Part shown: positions 45,101 to 52,324 of the stretch, one piece after another | Layout: every line of letters begins with the position of its first letter | How positions within the stretch are numbered: the stretch's first letter is position 1 | Assembly (NCBI RefSeq): GCF_006149045.1 | Contig: NZ_VBSN01000010.1 | Span: 1 to 64,000, forward strand | Origin: Dyadobacter flavalbus | GTDB lineage: Bacteria; Bacteroidota; Bacteroidia; Cytophagales; Spirosomataceae | Length of the DNA: 64,000 bases | Reading direction: 5' to 3' | The notes under the pieces: generated by a model | Seen by the model: the letters and a program-made list of their open reading frames with translations, nothing else | The model's database searches: none | What the model was told of the DNA's origin: nothing | Made by a program: the position numbers and the translations under genes

Positions 45101-45618
45101 GCGTTGCTCAATGCCTGCAGCAAAGCTGCGCCGGCTGCCGGAGAACCGATCCGCGCCAAAGCTCTGGAAGCCGGGCCGGACAATCTTTCATCCGACAAAT
45201 AGGTTTTCAGGACATCAACGGATTCATCTTTTCCAACGGTCTGAATCTGGTAAATCAGGAAATTTTTGCTGTCCGGATCATTTACTTTGGATAATGCTTC
45301 ACCGTAAGCTTCGGCGGCATTTTTGCGCAAGGCTTCCTTTCCGGCCTGCGAAGCATAATAAGTGAATCCGCCCAGTGCATACTGGATTTTTGTATTGTCG
45401 CCTTTGCCCAATGGCGTAAGCATGGAAGCAATCTGTACCAATCCGGGCTTTCCAAGGCTAGCCAGTTCTTCCATGTTTTTATTTAAAGCCGTTTGATTTT
45501 CGGAAGGAAATCTGGAAAGCAGCGCATTGACTTTCGTCTGCAGTGCATTGTCGGTTTGTGCCCACGCCTGTGAAATAATCAGGCATAAGGCCAGAAAAGT
45601 ATAAATCGTTTTTTTCAT
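42184..45618 (-). CDS. Large secreted HEAT-repeat protein with two DUF1080 domains
   Basis: 1144 residues. Signal peptide (1-21, ending AWAQ). Residues about 30-700 are alpha-helical repeats of HEAT type (ALASLGKPGLVQIASML, SRALARIGSPAAGAALLQAL, SLYALSEIGAPSSETIL, IWAAGKIG, and so on). The C-terminal half carries two DUF1080 (3-keto-disaccharide hydrolase-like) domains, about 716-935 (VSLFNGKDLTGWKG) and 938-1130 (KVLFDGTNLFNWVG), each with a GELV... and (G/D)AGIYLRG or GLGIRTP core. The tail is Lys-rich. DUF1080 proteins in Bacteroidota and Planctomycetota act on 3-keto glycosides or bind carbohydrate; the HEAT part is likely a scaffold. It is next to a Gfo/Idh oxidoreductase, the kind of enzyme that makes 3-keto sugars. 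Confidence 0.9.
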   Translation of the reverse strand: MKKTIYTFLALCLIISQAWAQTDNALQTKVNALLSRFPSENQTALNKNMEELASLGKPGLVQIASMLTPLGKGDNTKIQYALGGFTYYASQAGKEALRKNAAEAYGEALSKVNDPDSKNFLIYQIQTVGKDESVDVLKTYLSDERLSGPASRALARIGSPAAGAALLQALSNASGSAQIAIIEALGGSRYKEAASAIEKTAASTDVNLRKVSLYALSEIGAPSSETILAGAAQKAAYGYDEADATAVYLNYLARLAENGNAPAAEKAALALIKNTPDAKQSATRSSALKIYSDIKKRESVPVLVNALQSADPQYRAAALKLGQKYTMADGTTPWLNAMKKAKPEVQAEIITMLGRAESKDALPAILKSLNSKDSKVKLAAIWAAGKIGQESSLANLIPVLKNGNAEEIKAVKSSLLTIKGNGVVDQLATALPGLPAAAQPAAIEVLAARGAGSKLNVVSALLKSQNAEVKTAAYNALSSLVTSTDLPQMFTLLNAAGNPEEITAVQKAVSAGIKGSGDVNAQSNMILKQMQASPADKQSNYLAVLAGIGGNKALTSVVSAYNSGDAISKKAAINALSAWTDASAANELLKIAKQTSDSDHFNAALSGYVAAATKSTKTPANKVIMLREAMDLTKTDAQKEMILKELSRYRTFNALLFAGKYLDNPATQQAAAQAVMNIGLSNKDFYNAEIRNLLSKAASLLKGQDSEYQRESIRKHLAELPTDEGFVSLFNGKDLTGWKGLVENPIARSKMSPDTLAAKQKKADEAVHKDWFAKDGELVFSGHGDNLCTVKQYGDFEMYVDWKIQKDGDAGIYLRGTPQVQIWDTSRVSVGAQVGSGGLYNNQTNPSKPSKVADNAVGEWNTFHITMIGDRVSVDLNGENVVDNVVLENYWDRKLPIFAKEQIELQAHGNQINYRDIYVREIPRPEPFELSETEKKEGFKVLFDGTNLFNWVGNKTDYFIQNGELVVDPKKGGKGNLYTKDEYSDFDFRFEFQLTPGANNGLGIRTPMEGDAAYVGTEIQILDNDADIYKDLHEYQYHGSAYGIIPAKRGFLKPLGEWNYEEVRVQGSKIRVTLNGTVILDGDLAEASKNGTADHKEHPGLSRTSGYLGFLGHGSELKFRNIRINDLSKKAEAPAASSRKKKKK

Positions 45619-45652
45619 TTTTAAAGCTGGTTGGCATTTTTGCTGGCAACAC

Positions 45653-45679
45653 GCTGTTAGCTGTTAGCTTTTAGCTGCC
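45653..45679. repeat. Short tandem GTTAGCT repeat
   Basis: The sequence GCTGTTAGCTGTTAGCTTTTAGCTG has three close copies of a (G/T)TTAGCT unit in the 133-base gap between the HEAT-DUF1080 and Gfo/Idh genes. It could be a regulator site or slippage; no promoter element can be assigned. Confidence 0.35.
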
Positions 45680-45751
45680 GGCATCTGGCTTCTTTTTGAT
45701 TTGAATTTTTAACTGAAATCGCAGTGAAACAATGAATCGGTGTTTTCCTGT

Positions 45752-47026
45752 TTAAATGGTCCACGGCCCGCGCATGGGCTGGTTAATCAGACGGTTTGCA
45801 CCTTCATCATCAATGAATTCCTGTTTCTCAGGATCAAATTTAAGCGAGCGGCCCAGCCTTAAGGCAGTCAGTCCCATATTCACGATTGTACAGGAACGGT
45901 GCCCGTTTTCTTCATTAAGCGCAAACTTTTTACGGTTTTTAACAGCATCTACAAAGTCGGTAACCTGCGGTTCGGGATCAGGGAATGCAGCCAGCTTTTT
46001 TTCAAGGTCCGGAATGTCCGATCTGAAATTCGGGTAAAGCTTTCCTTTAGGGCCTTCAATGTAAGCTACATTTTCGTCTTTTGCCTCTCCGTCCAGCACG
46101 ATCTGGCAGCCGTCTGCATAGGTGTAAGTAATTCTTCGCCAGGTTCCTACGGCTTCGGTATGCTGCTGCGGCGCATCAATTTCAACACTTACCGGACTGG
46201 TATCGTCTTTTCCAAGAAAATACTGGATCGGGTCAATGTAATGCTGGCCCATATCGCCAAGTCCGCCGCCATCATAATCCCAGTACCCGCGGAAAGTCTG
46301 ATGAACACGGTGCTCGCTGTACGGCTTGTAAGGTGCAGGCCCGAGCCACATTTCGTAGTCCAGCTCGGCAGGAACCGGCTGCGGAACATTGTTTGTTTTG
46401 CCGACCCAGTAAAATTTCCAGTCAAAACCCGTATGCTTGCTAACAGTAACTTTTAACGGCCATCCTAGCAACCCGCTCTGAACCAATTTTTTAATGGGTT
46501 TTACCGGCGTTCTCATTCCGTAAAAGTTGTCTTCAAAACGGAACCACGTATTGAGCCTGAAAATACGGCCATGCTGCTGAACTGCCTCAACGAGCCGTTT
46601 TCCTTCACCGATCGTACGTGTCATCGGTTTTTCGCACCATACATCTTTACCGGCGCGTGCTGCATCGGCAGCAATGATGCCGTGCCAGTGCGGCGGCGTT
46701 GCCACGTGCACAATATCTACTTCGGGAAGCTGAATCACTTCGCGGTAATCAGAAAAAGTTTTTACGCCTTTGTCCACCATACCGGCTGCAATCTCAAGGT
46801 GCTTTTTATCCACATCACAGAGTGCAACTACTTTGGTGCCCGCATAAGGAATGTGTCCGCGTCCCATGGAGCCGGTTCCGACAATGGCTTTGGTAAGCTG
46901 GTCGCTCGGTGCAATAAAGCCTTTACCCAGCACATGCCGCGGAACGATGGAAAAAGTAGCCAGCGTGGCAAGCGAACCTTTGATGAAGTTTCTCCTGGAC
47001 GCATCGGTGCCTTTCTTTTCTTTCAT
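45752..47026 (-). CDS. Tat-exported Gfo/Idh/MocA family oxidoreductase
   Basis: 424 residues. A twin-arginine signal (SRRNFIKGSLATLATF) begins at about residue 10. Rossmann motif VGTGSMGRGH at 49-58 and the EKP catalytic-lysine motif in VWCEKPMTR near residue 132 mark the family; the C-terminal alpha/beta domain contains YDGGGLGDMGQHYIDP. Export in folded form with bound NAD(P) is typical. Substrate is unknown; sugar or inositol dehydrogenation is usual for the family. The HEAT-DUF1080 gene follows downstream on the same strand after 133 bases. Confidence 0.92.
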   Translation of the reverse strand: MKEKKGTDASRRNFIKGSLATLATFSIVPRHVLGKGFIAPSDQLTKAIVGTGSMGRGHIPYAGTKVVALCDVDKKHLEIAAGMVDKGVKTFSDYREVIQLPEVDIVHVATPPHWHGIIAADAARAGKDVWCEKPMTRTIGEGKRLVEAVQQHGRIFRLNTWFRFEDNFYGMRTPVKPIKKLVQSGLLGWPLKVTVSKHTGFDWKFYWVGKTNNVPQPVPAELDYEMWLGPAPYKPYSEHRVHQTFRGYWDYDGGGLGDMGQHYIDPIQYFLGKDDTSPVSVEIDAPQQHTEAVGTWRRITYTYADGCQIVLDGEAKDENVAYIEGPKGKLYPNFRSDIPDLEKKLAAFPDPEPQVTDFVDAVKNRKKFALNEENGHRSCTIVNMGLTALRLGRSLKFDPEKQEFIDDEGANRLINQPMRGPWTI

Positions 47027-47224
47027 TTGTTAAGGATATTTAGGAATGTAAAAATGGTGATAACCGGATTGTGAAATTATGACAATATTTATAATGTAGC
47101 AATGCAAGGTCAATACCGCAGAACATTAATCCGCTATTACTTTATAATAAAACAAGTTTTCCTTTAACATTCCTATTTCTGCAAAACATTGTTCTGCAAG
47201 TATTAATTTGATTGTCATTGTGAT

Positions 47225-48784
47225 TTACAGTGGAATGTTGCCGTGTTTTTTTCTGGGTAAAACATCCACCTTGTTTTCCAGCATTTCATACGCGCGAATG
47301 AGTTTTTCGCGGGTTTGTTCGGGATAAATGACTTCATCAATGTAGCCGCGGTAGGCTGCGCGGTAAGGATTGGCAAACTTGTCGGTGTATTCCTGTATTT
47401 TTTCCTGCAACTTTTCTGCGGGATTTTCGGCTTTGGCAATTTCTCTTTTAAAAATGATCTCGGCCGCACCGCTTGCGCCCATAACGGCAATTTCGGCAGT
47501 CGGCCATGCAAAATTCATGTCGGCTCCGATGTGCTTGGAATTCATGACGTCGTAAGCGCCGCCATATGCTTTTCGTGTAATGACCGTAATGCGCGGGACT
47601 GTGGCTTCGCAAAAAGCATACAGCAGTTTGGCACCGTTGGTAATGATGCCGTTCCATTCCTGATCGGTTCCGGGCAGAAATCCGGGAACGTCTTCCAGCA
47701 CGAGTAGTGGAATATTGAAACTATCGCAAAAACGCACAAACCGCGCCGCTTTCTGGCTTGCATGAATATCCAGCACGCCGGCAAGTACGGCAGGCTGGTT
47801 GGCAACAATCCCGATGTTTCTGCCTGCAATCCGGGAAAAACCGATGACAATGTTTTCTGCAAAATTTTGATGAACCTCGAAAAAGCTGTTTGCATCCGAT
47901 AATTCAATAATAACTTCCCGCATGTCGTAAGGCTGATTGGCATTGTCGGGAATAATGGAATTTAAAGCCGGTCTGGACTCATTTCCGGGCGTATAAGGCA
48001 AGCGCGGCGCATCGTCTTCGCAGTTCTGAGGCATGTAGCTCAGTAACTTTTTGATAGCCAGCAGGCATTCGACTTCATTGGGCGAAACAAAATGCGTAAT
48101 GCCGGATTTGGTAGCGTGTGTCATGGCGCCGCCGAGTTCTTCGGAAGTCACTTCTTCATGCGTCACGGTTTTTACGACATTCGGCCCGGTCACAAACATG
48201 TAACTCGTGTTTTCAACCATCAGAATAAAATCCGTAATGGCAGGAGAATATACGGCACCACCCGCGCACGGACCCATTACGGCCGAAATCTGCGGTATAA
48301 CGCCGGACGCAAGCGTGTTTTTGTAAAAAATATCCGCATAACCCGCGAGTGAAAGCACGCCTTCCTGAATCCTCGCGCCGCCGGAATCATTGAGCCCGAT
48401 CACGGGTGCGCCGTTTTTCATGGCCAGGTCCATAATACGGCATATTTTCTCTGCGTGCGTTTCGGAAAGCGAACCGCCGAAAACGGTAAAATCCTGTGCA
48501 AAAATATAGACCACGCGCCCGTTTATTTTGCCGTAACCGGTAACTACGCCGTCGCCGAGGTAATGTTCCTTTTCCAGACCGAAATCGTGGCTGCGGTGAA
48601 CGACGAACTTGCCGATTTCTTCAAATGTGCCTTCATCAACCAGAACCAGAATCCTTTCACGTGCAGTCAGCTTTCCCTTTTCATGCTGCGCTTTGATCCT
48701 CTTTTCACCACCGCCCGATTGGGCTTCTGCATTTTTATGATCCAGTAATTCTTTTTTTGAAGCTGCTGCAGATACGGGTTCCAT
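47225..48784 (-). CDS. Acyl-CoA (propionyl-CoA) carboxylase carboxyltransferase beta subunit
   Basis: 519 residues of the carboxyltransferase fold: N-terminal GKLTARERILVLVDEGTFEE, the acyl-CoA-binding SGGARIQEGVLSLAGYA, GPCAGGAVYSPAITDFI, and C-terminal GAEIIF. The length and the KAYGGAYDVMNSKHI motif match the propionyl-CoA/methylcrotonyl-CoA carboxylase beta chain. It needs a biotin carrier and a biotin carboxylase; a candidate carrier lies at about 26 kb, the carboxylase is not in the window. Divergent from porQ. Confidence 0.93.
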   Translation of the reverse strand: MEPVSAAASKKELLDHKNAEAQSGGGEKRIKAQHEKGKLTARERILVLVDEGTFEEIGKFVVHRSHDFGLEKEHYLGDGVVTGYGKINGRVVYIFAQDFTVFGGSLSETHAEKICRIMDLAMKNGAPVIGLNDSGGARIQEGVLSLAGYADIFYKNTLASGVIPQISAVMGPCAGGAVYSPAITDFILMVENTSYMFVTGPNVVKTVTHEEVTSEELGGAMTHATKSGITHFVSPNEVECLLAIKKLLSYMPQNCEDDAPRLPYTPGNESRPALNSIIPDNANQPYDMREVIIELSDANSFFEVHQNFAENIVIGFSRIAGRNIGIVANQPAVLAGVLDIHASQKAARFVRFCDSFNIPLLVLEDVPGFLPGTDQEWNGIITNGAKLLYAFCEATVPRITVITRKAYGGAYDVMNSKHIGADMNFAWPTAEIAVMGASGAAEIIFKREIAKAENPAEKLQEKIQEYTDKFANPYRAAYRGYIDEVIYPEQTREKLIRAYEMLENKVDVLPRKKHGNIPL

Positions 48785-48803
48785 GTAATACGGCTGATAT
48801 GGT

Positions 48804-48811
48804 TACATTTG
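48804..48811 (+). promoter_or_regulatory. Possible -7 box of porQ
   Basis: TACATTTG matches TAnnTTTG, 60 bases before the porQ ATG in the 87-base gap shared with the divergent carboxylase gene. The -33 TTG is not seen. Confidence 0.4.
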
Positions 48812-48871
48812 TTATTGAACAGGTTATAAATATAGCGTCATTTTACTGATTCGGGAAATTATTGTATTCTT

Positions 48872-49936
48872 ATGAGGAAGATCGGGCTGTGCGTTTACTT
48901 GCTTACAGGGTTTATGTGTGCTCTTAACGGAACGGTACGGGCGCAATCCACCGGCGGAAGAAACAAACTGGACTTTCTGCAACTGCCGGCACAGGCCAGA
49001 AATGTGGCTTTGGGCGCAACACATCTTACGGTTTCCGGCAATGACCCCGCACTTTTCATGCAAAATCCTGCCCTGCTCGATTCTTCCAAATCCGATCATG
49101 CTTCCGTTAACCTGATGCCGTACCTCGCGGATACAAGGTTTATAAACATGGCTTACGCCAAGCGAGCCGGAAAAACGGCCGGAACATGGGCGGTCGGGAT
49201 TCAGTACCTGAATTATGGAACCATGCAAGAAACGGATGACATCGGCAACGTAATAGGAGAGTTCCGCGCGGCCGATTACGGGATTTCTGCGGGCTACGGG
49301 CATACAATCGGTGCGTTTACTTTGGGCGGGACGGTTAAATTCGCAGGCGCTTCCGTTGAAGCGTATCAAATCTGGGGAATGGCGCTGGACTGGGGCGGCG
49401 TTTTCCGGCATCCGCGTCAGGATCTTACGGTTGGGTTTGTGGTGAAAAATATGGGATTTCTGAAACAGAATTACGTCAGCGCCAACGATCCTGTACTGCC
49501 GCTCGACATCCGGGCCGGGCTGACTTTCAAGCCGGAATACATGCCGGTCCGCGTTTCCCTTACAGTGCATCATCTCAACCGGTTTGATATGGTTTACAAT
49601 GATCCCAATCTGTTTTACACTTATGATAGCAACGGTAACAAAATTCCGAAACAGGTCGGGGTGGCAGAAAAACTCGGACGGCATCTTTCACTGGGTGCCG
49701 AGGCATTAGTGCATCCCAATTTCCGGCTTCTGCTTGGATATGATCATTTGAGAAGACAAGAGCTGCGACTGGCGAACAAAGGTGCACTTGCCGGTTTTTC
49801 ATTCGGTATGGAACTGAGGATTAAAATGTTTGAGGTCAGTTACGGCCGTGCGCAATACGTTCCGGGTTTCGGAAGCAGTTCCTTGTCCATTGTCATGAAC
49901 CTTAAAAACGGGTTTGTTGCAGAAAAGAAAAAGTAG
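48872..49936 (+). CDS. porQ: Type IX secretion system protein PorQ
   Basis: 354 residues with a signal peptide (1-25, ending TVRAQ) and a beta-barrel-like sequence of alternating strands (FLQLPAQARNVALGA, GISAGYGHTIGAFTLGGTV, RLLLGYDHLRR, GFSFGMELRIKMFEVSYG). The N-terminal block with DPALFMQNPALL is characteristic of PorQ, an outer-membrane component of the type IX secretion attachment complex of Bacteroidota. It is evidence that the organism exports proteins by this route; no other T9SS gene is in the window. It stands upstream of the convergent ABC protein. Confidence 0.9.
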   Translation: MRKIGLCVYLLTGFMCALNGTVRAQSTGGRNKLDFLQLPAQARNVALGATHLTVSGNDPALFMQNPALLDSSKSDHASVNLMPYLADTRFINMAYAKRAGKTAGTWAVGIQYLNYGTMQETDDIGNVIGEFRAADYGISAGYGHTIGAFTLGGTVKFAGASVEAYQIWGMALDWGGVFRHPRQDLTVGFVVKNMGFLKQNYVSANDPVLPLDIRAGLTFKPEYMPVRVSLTVHHLNRFDMVYNDPNLFYTYDSNGNKIPKQVGVAEKLGRHLSLGAEALVHPNFRLLLGYDHLRRQELRLANKGALAGFSFGMELRIKMFEVSYGRAQYVPGFGSSSLSIVMNLKNGFVAEKKK

Positions 49937-49943
49937 CCGGCAT

Positions 49944-51446
49944 TTACATTTTTTCAGTAACCTTTCCTTTGTCCAGCCTTAAAAAATGCGTTACGCATTC
50001 CGGGATCTCCGCCGGATAATGTGAAACGTAAATCAATGTTCGTTCGGGCGTGTCGCAAACCGCATTTACAACGGATTTGAAATACTCGACCGCTTCCGAA
50101 TCCAGACCCTGGCAAGGTTCGTCGAGAATGAGCAAAGGCGGGTTTTTTACCAGTGCCCTCGCCAGCAAAACCATACGCTGATGACCTTTGGAAAGTTGTG
50201 AAAAATCCTTTTCTATAAAATGATGAACGTGTAAAAGCTCCGCAACTTCCCGGACTCTTACAAGCTGGGCATCCATCAGTTTTTTGAAAAATACGCCGGT
50301 TGCGTCAAAGAAGCCGGAAGCAATGGTTTTGAAAACGGTTGTATTTCTTGGAAAGTAAAGATGAAGTTCCGGCGAAACATGCCCGATCTTTTGTTTTATA
50401 TCCCAGATGGAAGCACCGATACCGCCTCTTTTCTGATCAAAAAGATCGAAATCATTGGCAAAGCGCTGCGGATTGTCGGCGGTAATGATGCTGAGCAAAG
50501 TGGATTTTCCGGAACCGTTTGCTCCGGACAAAGCCCATTTTTCTCCTTTTGCTATTTTCCAGTTCACATCGTCCAGAATAAGCTGATCGTGATAACGCAC
50601 TTTGATGTTCCGCAGGTCAATCGCAAATTTAAAATCTGTAAATTCAGGATTGCCGAAACGGGCAAGCTGCTGCGGATCGGGTTTGGGATGTGTTATATTC
50701 TGCTCTGACTTGGATTCAAAATCCTTAATATCAGAAAATGTCTTAATCCGGCCTTCATGCAGTTCCAGCACATGCGTAATGCAAGGCGGGATTTCGGAAG
50801 CTGTTGTGGCCATGATGATCGTTACGCCGGATTTGGCAAGTTCACTTAAGGCATTGCGCAGCACTTCTCTGGAATGAACATCCAGTCCGCTGAACGCATT
50901 GTCCAGCATGAGTATTCTGGGTTTTTTCAATAGCGATTTGGCCAGAAGCATTCTGCGCGTCTCGCCGTTTGAAAGCGTCACAAACGGATGATCCAGCAAA
51001 TTTGTAATGGATAACAGCGCACATATCTTTTCCAAATCCTCACTGCTTACTTTGGAAGGTTCCAGTTTTACCGAATTTTCATTGACAGTCCCGACCGGTT
51101 TGAGCTGATCCGTTAAAATGGCCCTTACAGTCGGCGCTCGTTCTGCTTCATACGCGTGAAACCGCTGCTGATAATATTCCGCGCCAGCACTGACGATGCG
51201 GTTCAGCGAGTAATCGTTGGAAGCCAGTTCAATGGTCTCCCGAAGCGGAGTGTTCCAGCTGTAACTGATCTGGCCTTTGGATACCGGCCACTTTCCGGCA
51301 ACAATTTCAAGAAGCGTTGTCTTGCCCGAGCCGTTCGGACCGATTATCGCCCAGTTCTGTCCGGGCGTAATTTCCCAGTTGATTTCGGAAAGTACATTGG
51401 AATCGTATTTACGCGCTGAAACATTCTGAAGCGAGACAAGAGGCAT
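49944..51446 (-). CDS. Two-domain ABC ATPase (ModF-like)
   Basis: 500 residues with two ABC ATP-binding domains and no membrane segment. Domain 1 (about 1-240): Walker A GPNGSGKTT, signature LSNGETRRMLLAKSL, Walker B-like LMLDNAFSGLD, where Asn stands in place of the catalytic Glu. Domain 2 (about 265-500): GANGSGKST, LSKGHQRMVLLARAL, LLILDEPCQGLD. This tandem resembles E. coli ModF (490 residues), a probable molybdate-related ABC protein of unknown function; no molybdate permease is near. It converges with porQ (7-base gap). Confidence 0.85.
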   Translation of the reverse strand: MPLVSLQNVSARKYDSNVLSEINWEITPGQNWAIIGPNGSGKTTLLEIVAGKWPVSKGQISYSWNTPLRETIELASNDYSLNRIVSAGAEYYQQRFHAYEAERAPTVRAILTDQLKPVGTVNENSVKLEPSKVSSEDLEKICALLSITNLLDHPFVTLSNGETRRMLLAKSLLKKPRILMLDNAFSGLDVHSREVLRNALSELAKSGVTIIMATTASEIPPCITHVLELHEGRIKTFSDIKDFESKSEQNITHPKPDPQQLARFGNPEFTDFKFAIDLRNIKVRYHDQLILDDVNWKIAKGEKWALSGANGSGKSTLLSIITADNPQRFANDFDLFDQKRGGIGASIWDIKQKIGHVSPELHLYFPRNTTVFKTIASGFFDATGVFFKKLMDAQLVRVREVAELLHVHHFIEKDFSQLSKGHQRMVLLARALVKNPPLLILDEPCQGLDSEAVEYFKSVVNAVCDTPERTLIYVSHYPAEIPECVTHFLRLDKGKVTEKM

Positions 51447-51561
51447 GGAGAAATCGTGTTGTTATATATGCGGCAAAGATTAAAATTTTAGCCGGGATCA
51501 AAAACAAAAAAGCACCCTGATTAAAGATGCTTCTCAAACTTACTGCGACTAAAACTGATTT

Positions 51562-52113
51562 TTACTGGTGCAGTTCAAGGTTAAATTCCTTGATCATCGT
51601 ATTCGTAAATGCAGAAAGGTCATCCGTTGTACGGCTCGTGATCAGTCCGTTATTCGTCACCACTTCCTGATCCACCCAAATGGCACCTGCATTTTCCAGA
51701 TCATGTTTTATAGAAGTGTAGGACGTTAGGGTACGACCAATTACAACATCCGCATCGATCAGGATCTGAGGACCGTGACAAATTGCAGCTACGGGTTTTC
51801 CTGCAGCAAAAAATGATCTGACAAAAGCAATTGCCTTCTTGTTGATCCGTAAAGCATCTGCTCCCATGATGCCGCCGGGCAGCAAAAGTGCATCGTAATA
51901 TTCCGCACGGGCCAGTTCCAGCGGAACGTCAACCTTGTACCTTTCGCCCCAGTCCAGATGACTCCATCCTCTTACCATATTTTTTCTGGGCGAGATGAGG
52001 TGGGTTGTGGCCCCGCACTGATTTAGGATTTTTCTGGGACAAGTCATTTCGACCTGCTCAAATCCATCCGCAACCAGGATTGCAACTTTGAATAAATTTA
52101 GTGACTGTTCCAC
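51562..52113 (-). CDS. DJ-1/PfpI family protein
   Basis: 183 residues, DJ-1/PfpI fold. Glu19 in DGFEQVE and the nucleophile Cys112 in AAICHGPQIL (elbow motif C-H) are present, with the downstream His expected in a PfpI-type site. Family members include deglycases/glyoxalases and stress proteins; activity is unassigned. Lies 115 bases from the ABC gene, which is upstream in the same direction on the genome map but is transcribed after it; no shared operon is evident because a terminator-free gap separates them. Confidence 0.87.
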   Translation of the reverse strand: MEQSLNLFKVAILVADGFEQVEMTCPRKILNQCGATTHLISPRKNMVRGWSHLDWGERYKVDVPLELARAEYYDALLLPGGIMGADALRINKKAIAFVRSFFAAGKPVAAICHGPQILIDADVVIGRTLTSYTSIKHDLENAGAIWVDQEVVTNNGLITSRTTDDLSAFTNTMIKEFNLELHQ

Positions 52114-52269
52114 GGATTTTATGCAGATGCACTGTTTAGATTATTTGAACAAATAGTTGTACAAAAATTATGCCAATTTGAATTATGTCCTTATTCAGAA
52201 ATGCTTTGATAATTAGTGTAGCGCTGCAAACACACTTGTAGACACGTGTAGAATTGATTTATTTTCCCA

Positions 52270-52310
52270 TAAACAAAAAGAGCGGCCGTATGGCCGCTCT
52301 TTTTGTTTAT
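52270..52310. terminator. Strong palindromic terminator downstream of clpB
   Basis: A nearly perfect 41-base palindrome around GAGCGGCC-GTAT-GGCCGCTC with AAAAAs on the left and TTTTTs on the right, extended by ATAAAC/GTTTAT. It lies 15 bases after the clpB stop. Confidence 0.93.
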
Positions 52311-52324
52311 AATTATTCCGCGAA

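Noticed and set aside
45653..45679. GTTAGCT repeat as a possible CRISPR seed or transposon end
   Set aside because: Only three degenerate 7-base units with no spacers and no flanking mobile genes; listed only as a short repeat.
51480..51545. Hairpin-like AAGCACCC...GATGCTT between the ABC gene and the DJ-1 gene
   Set aside because: The stem is only about five pairs; it is too weak to call a terminator.
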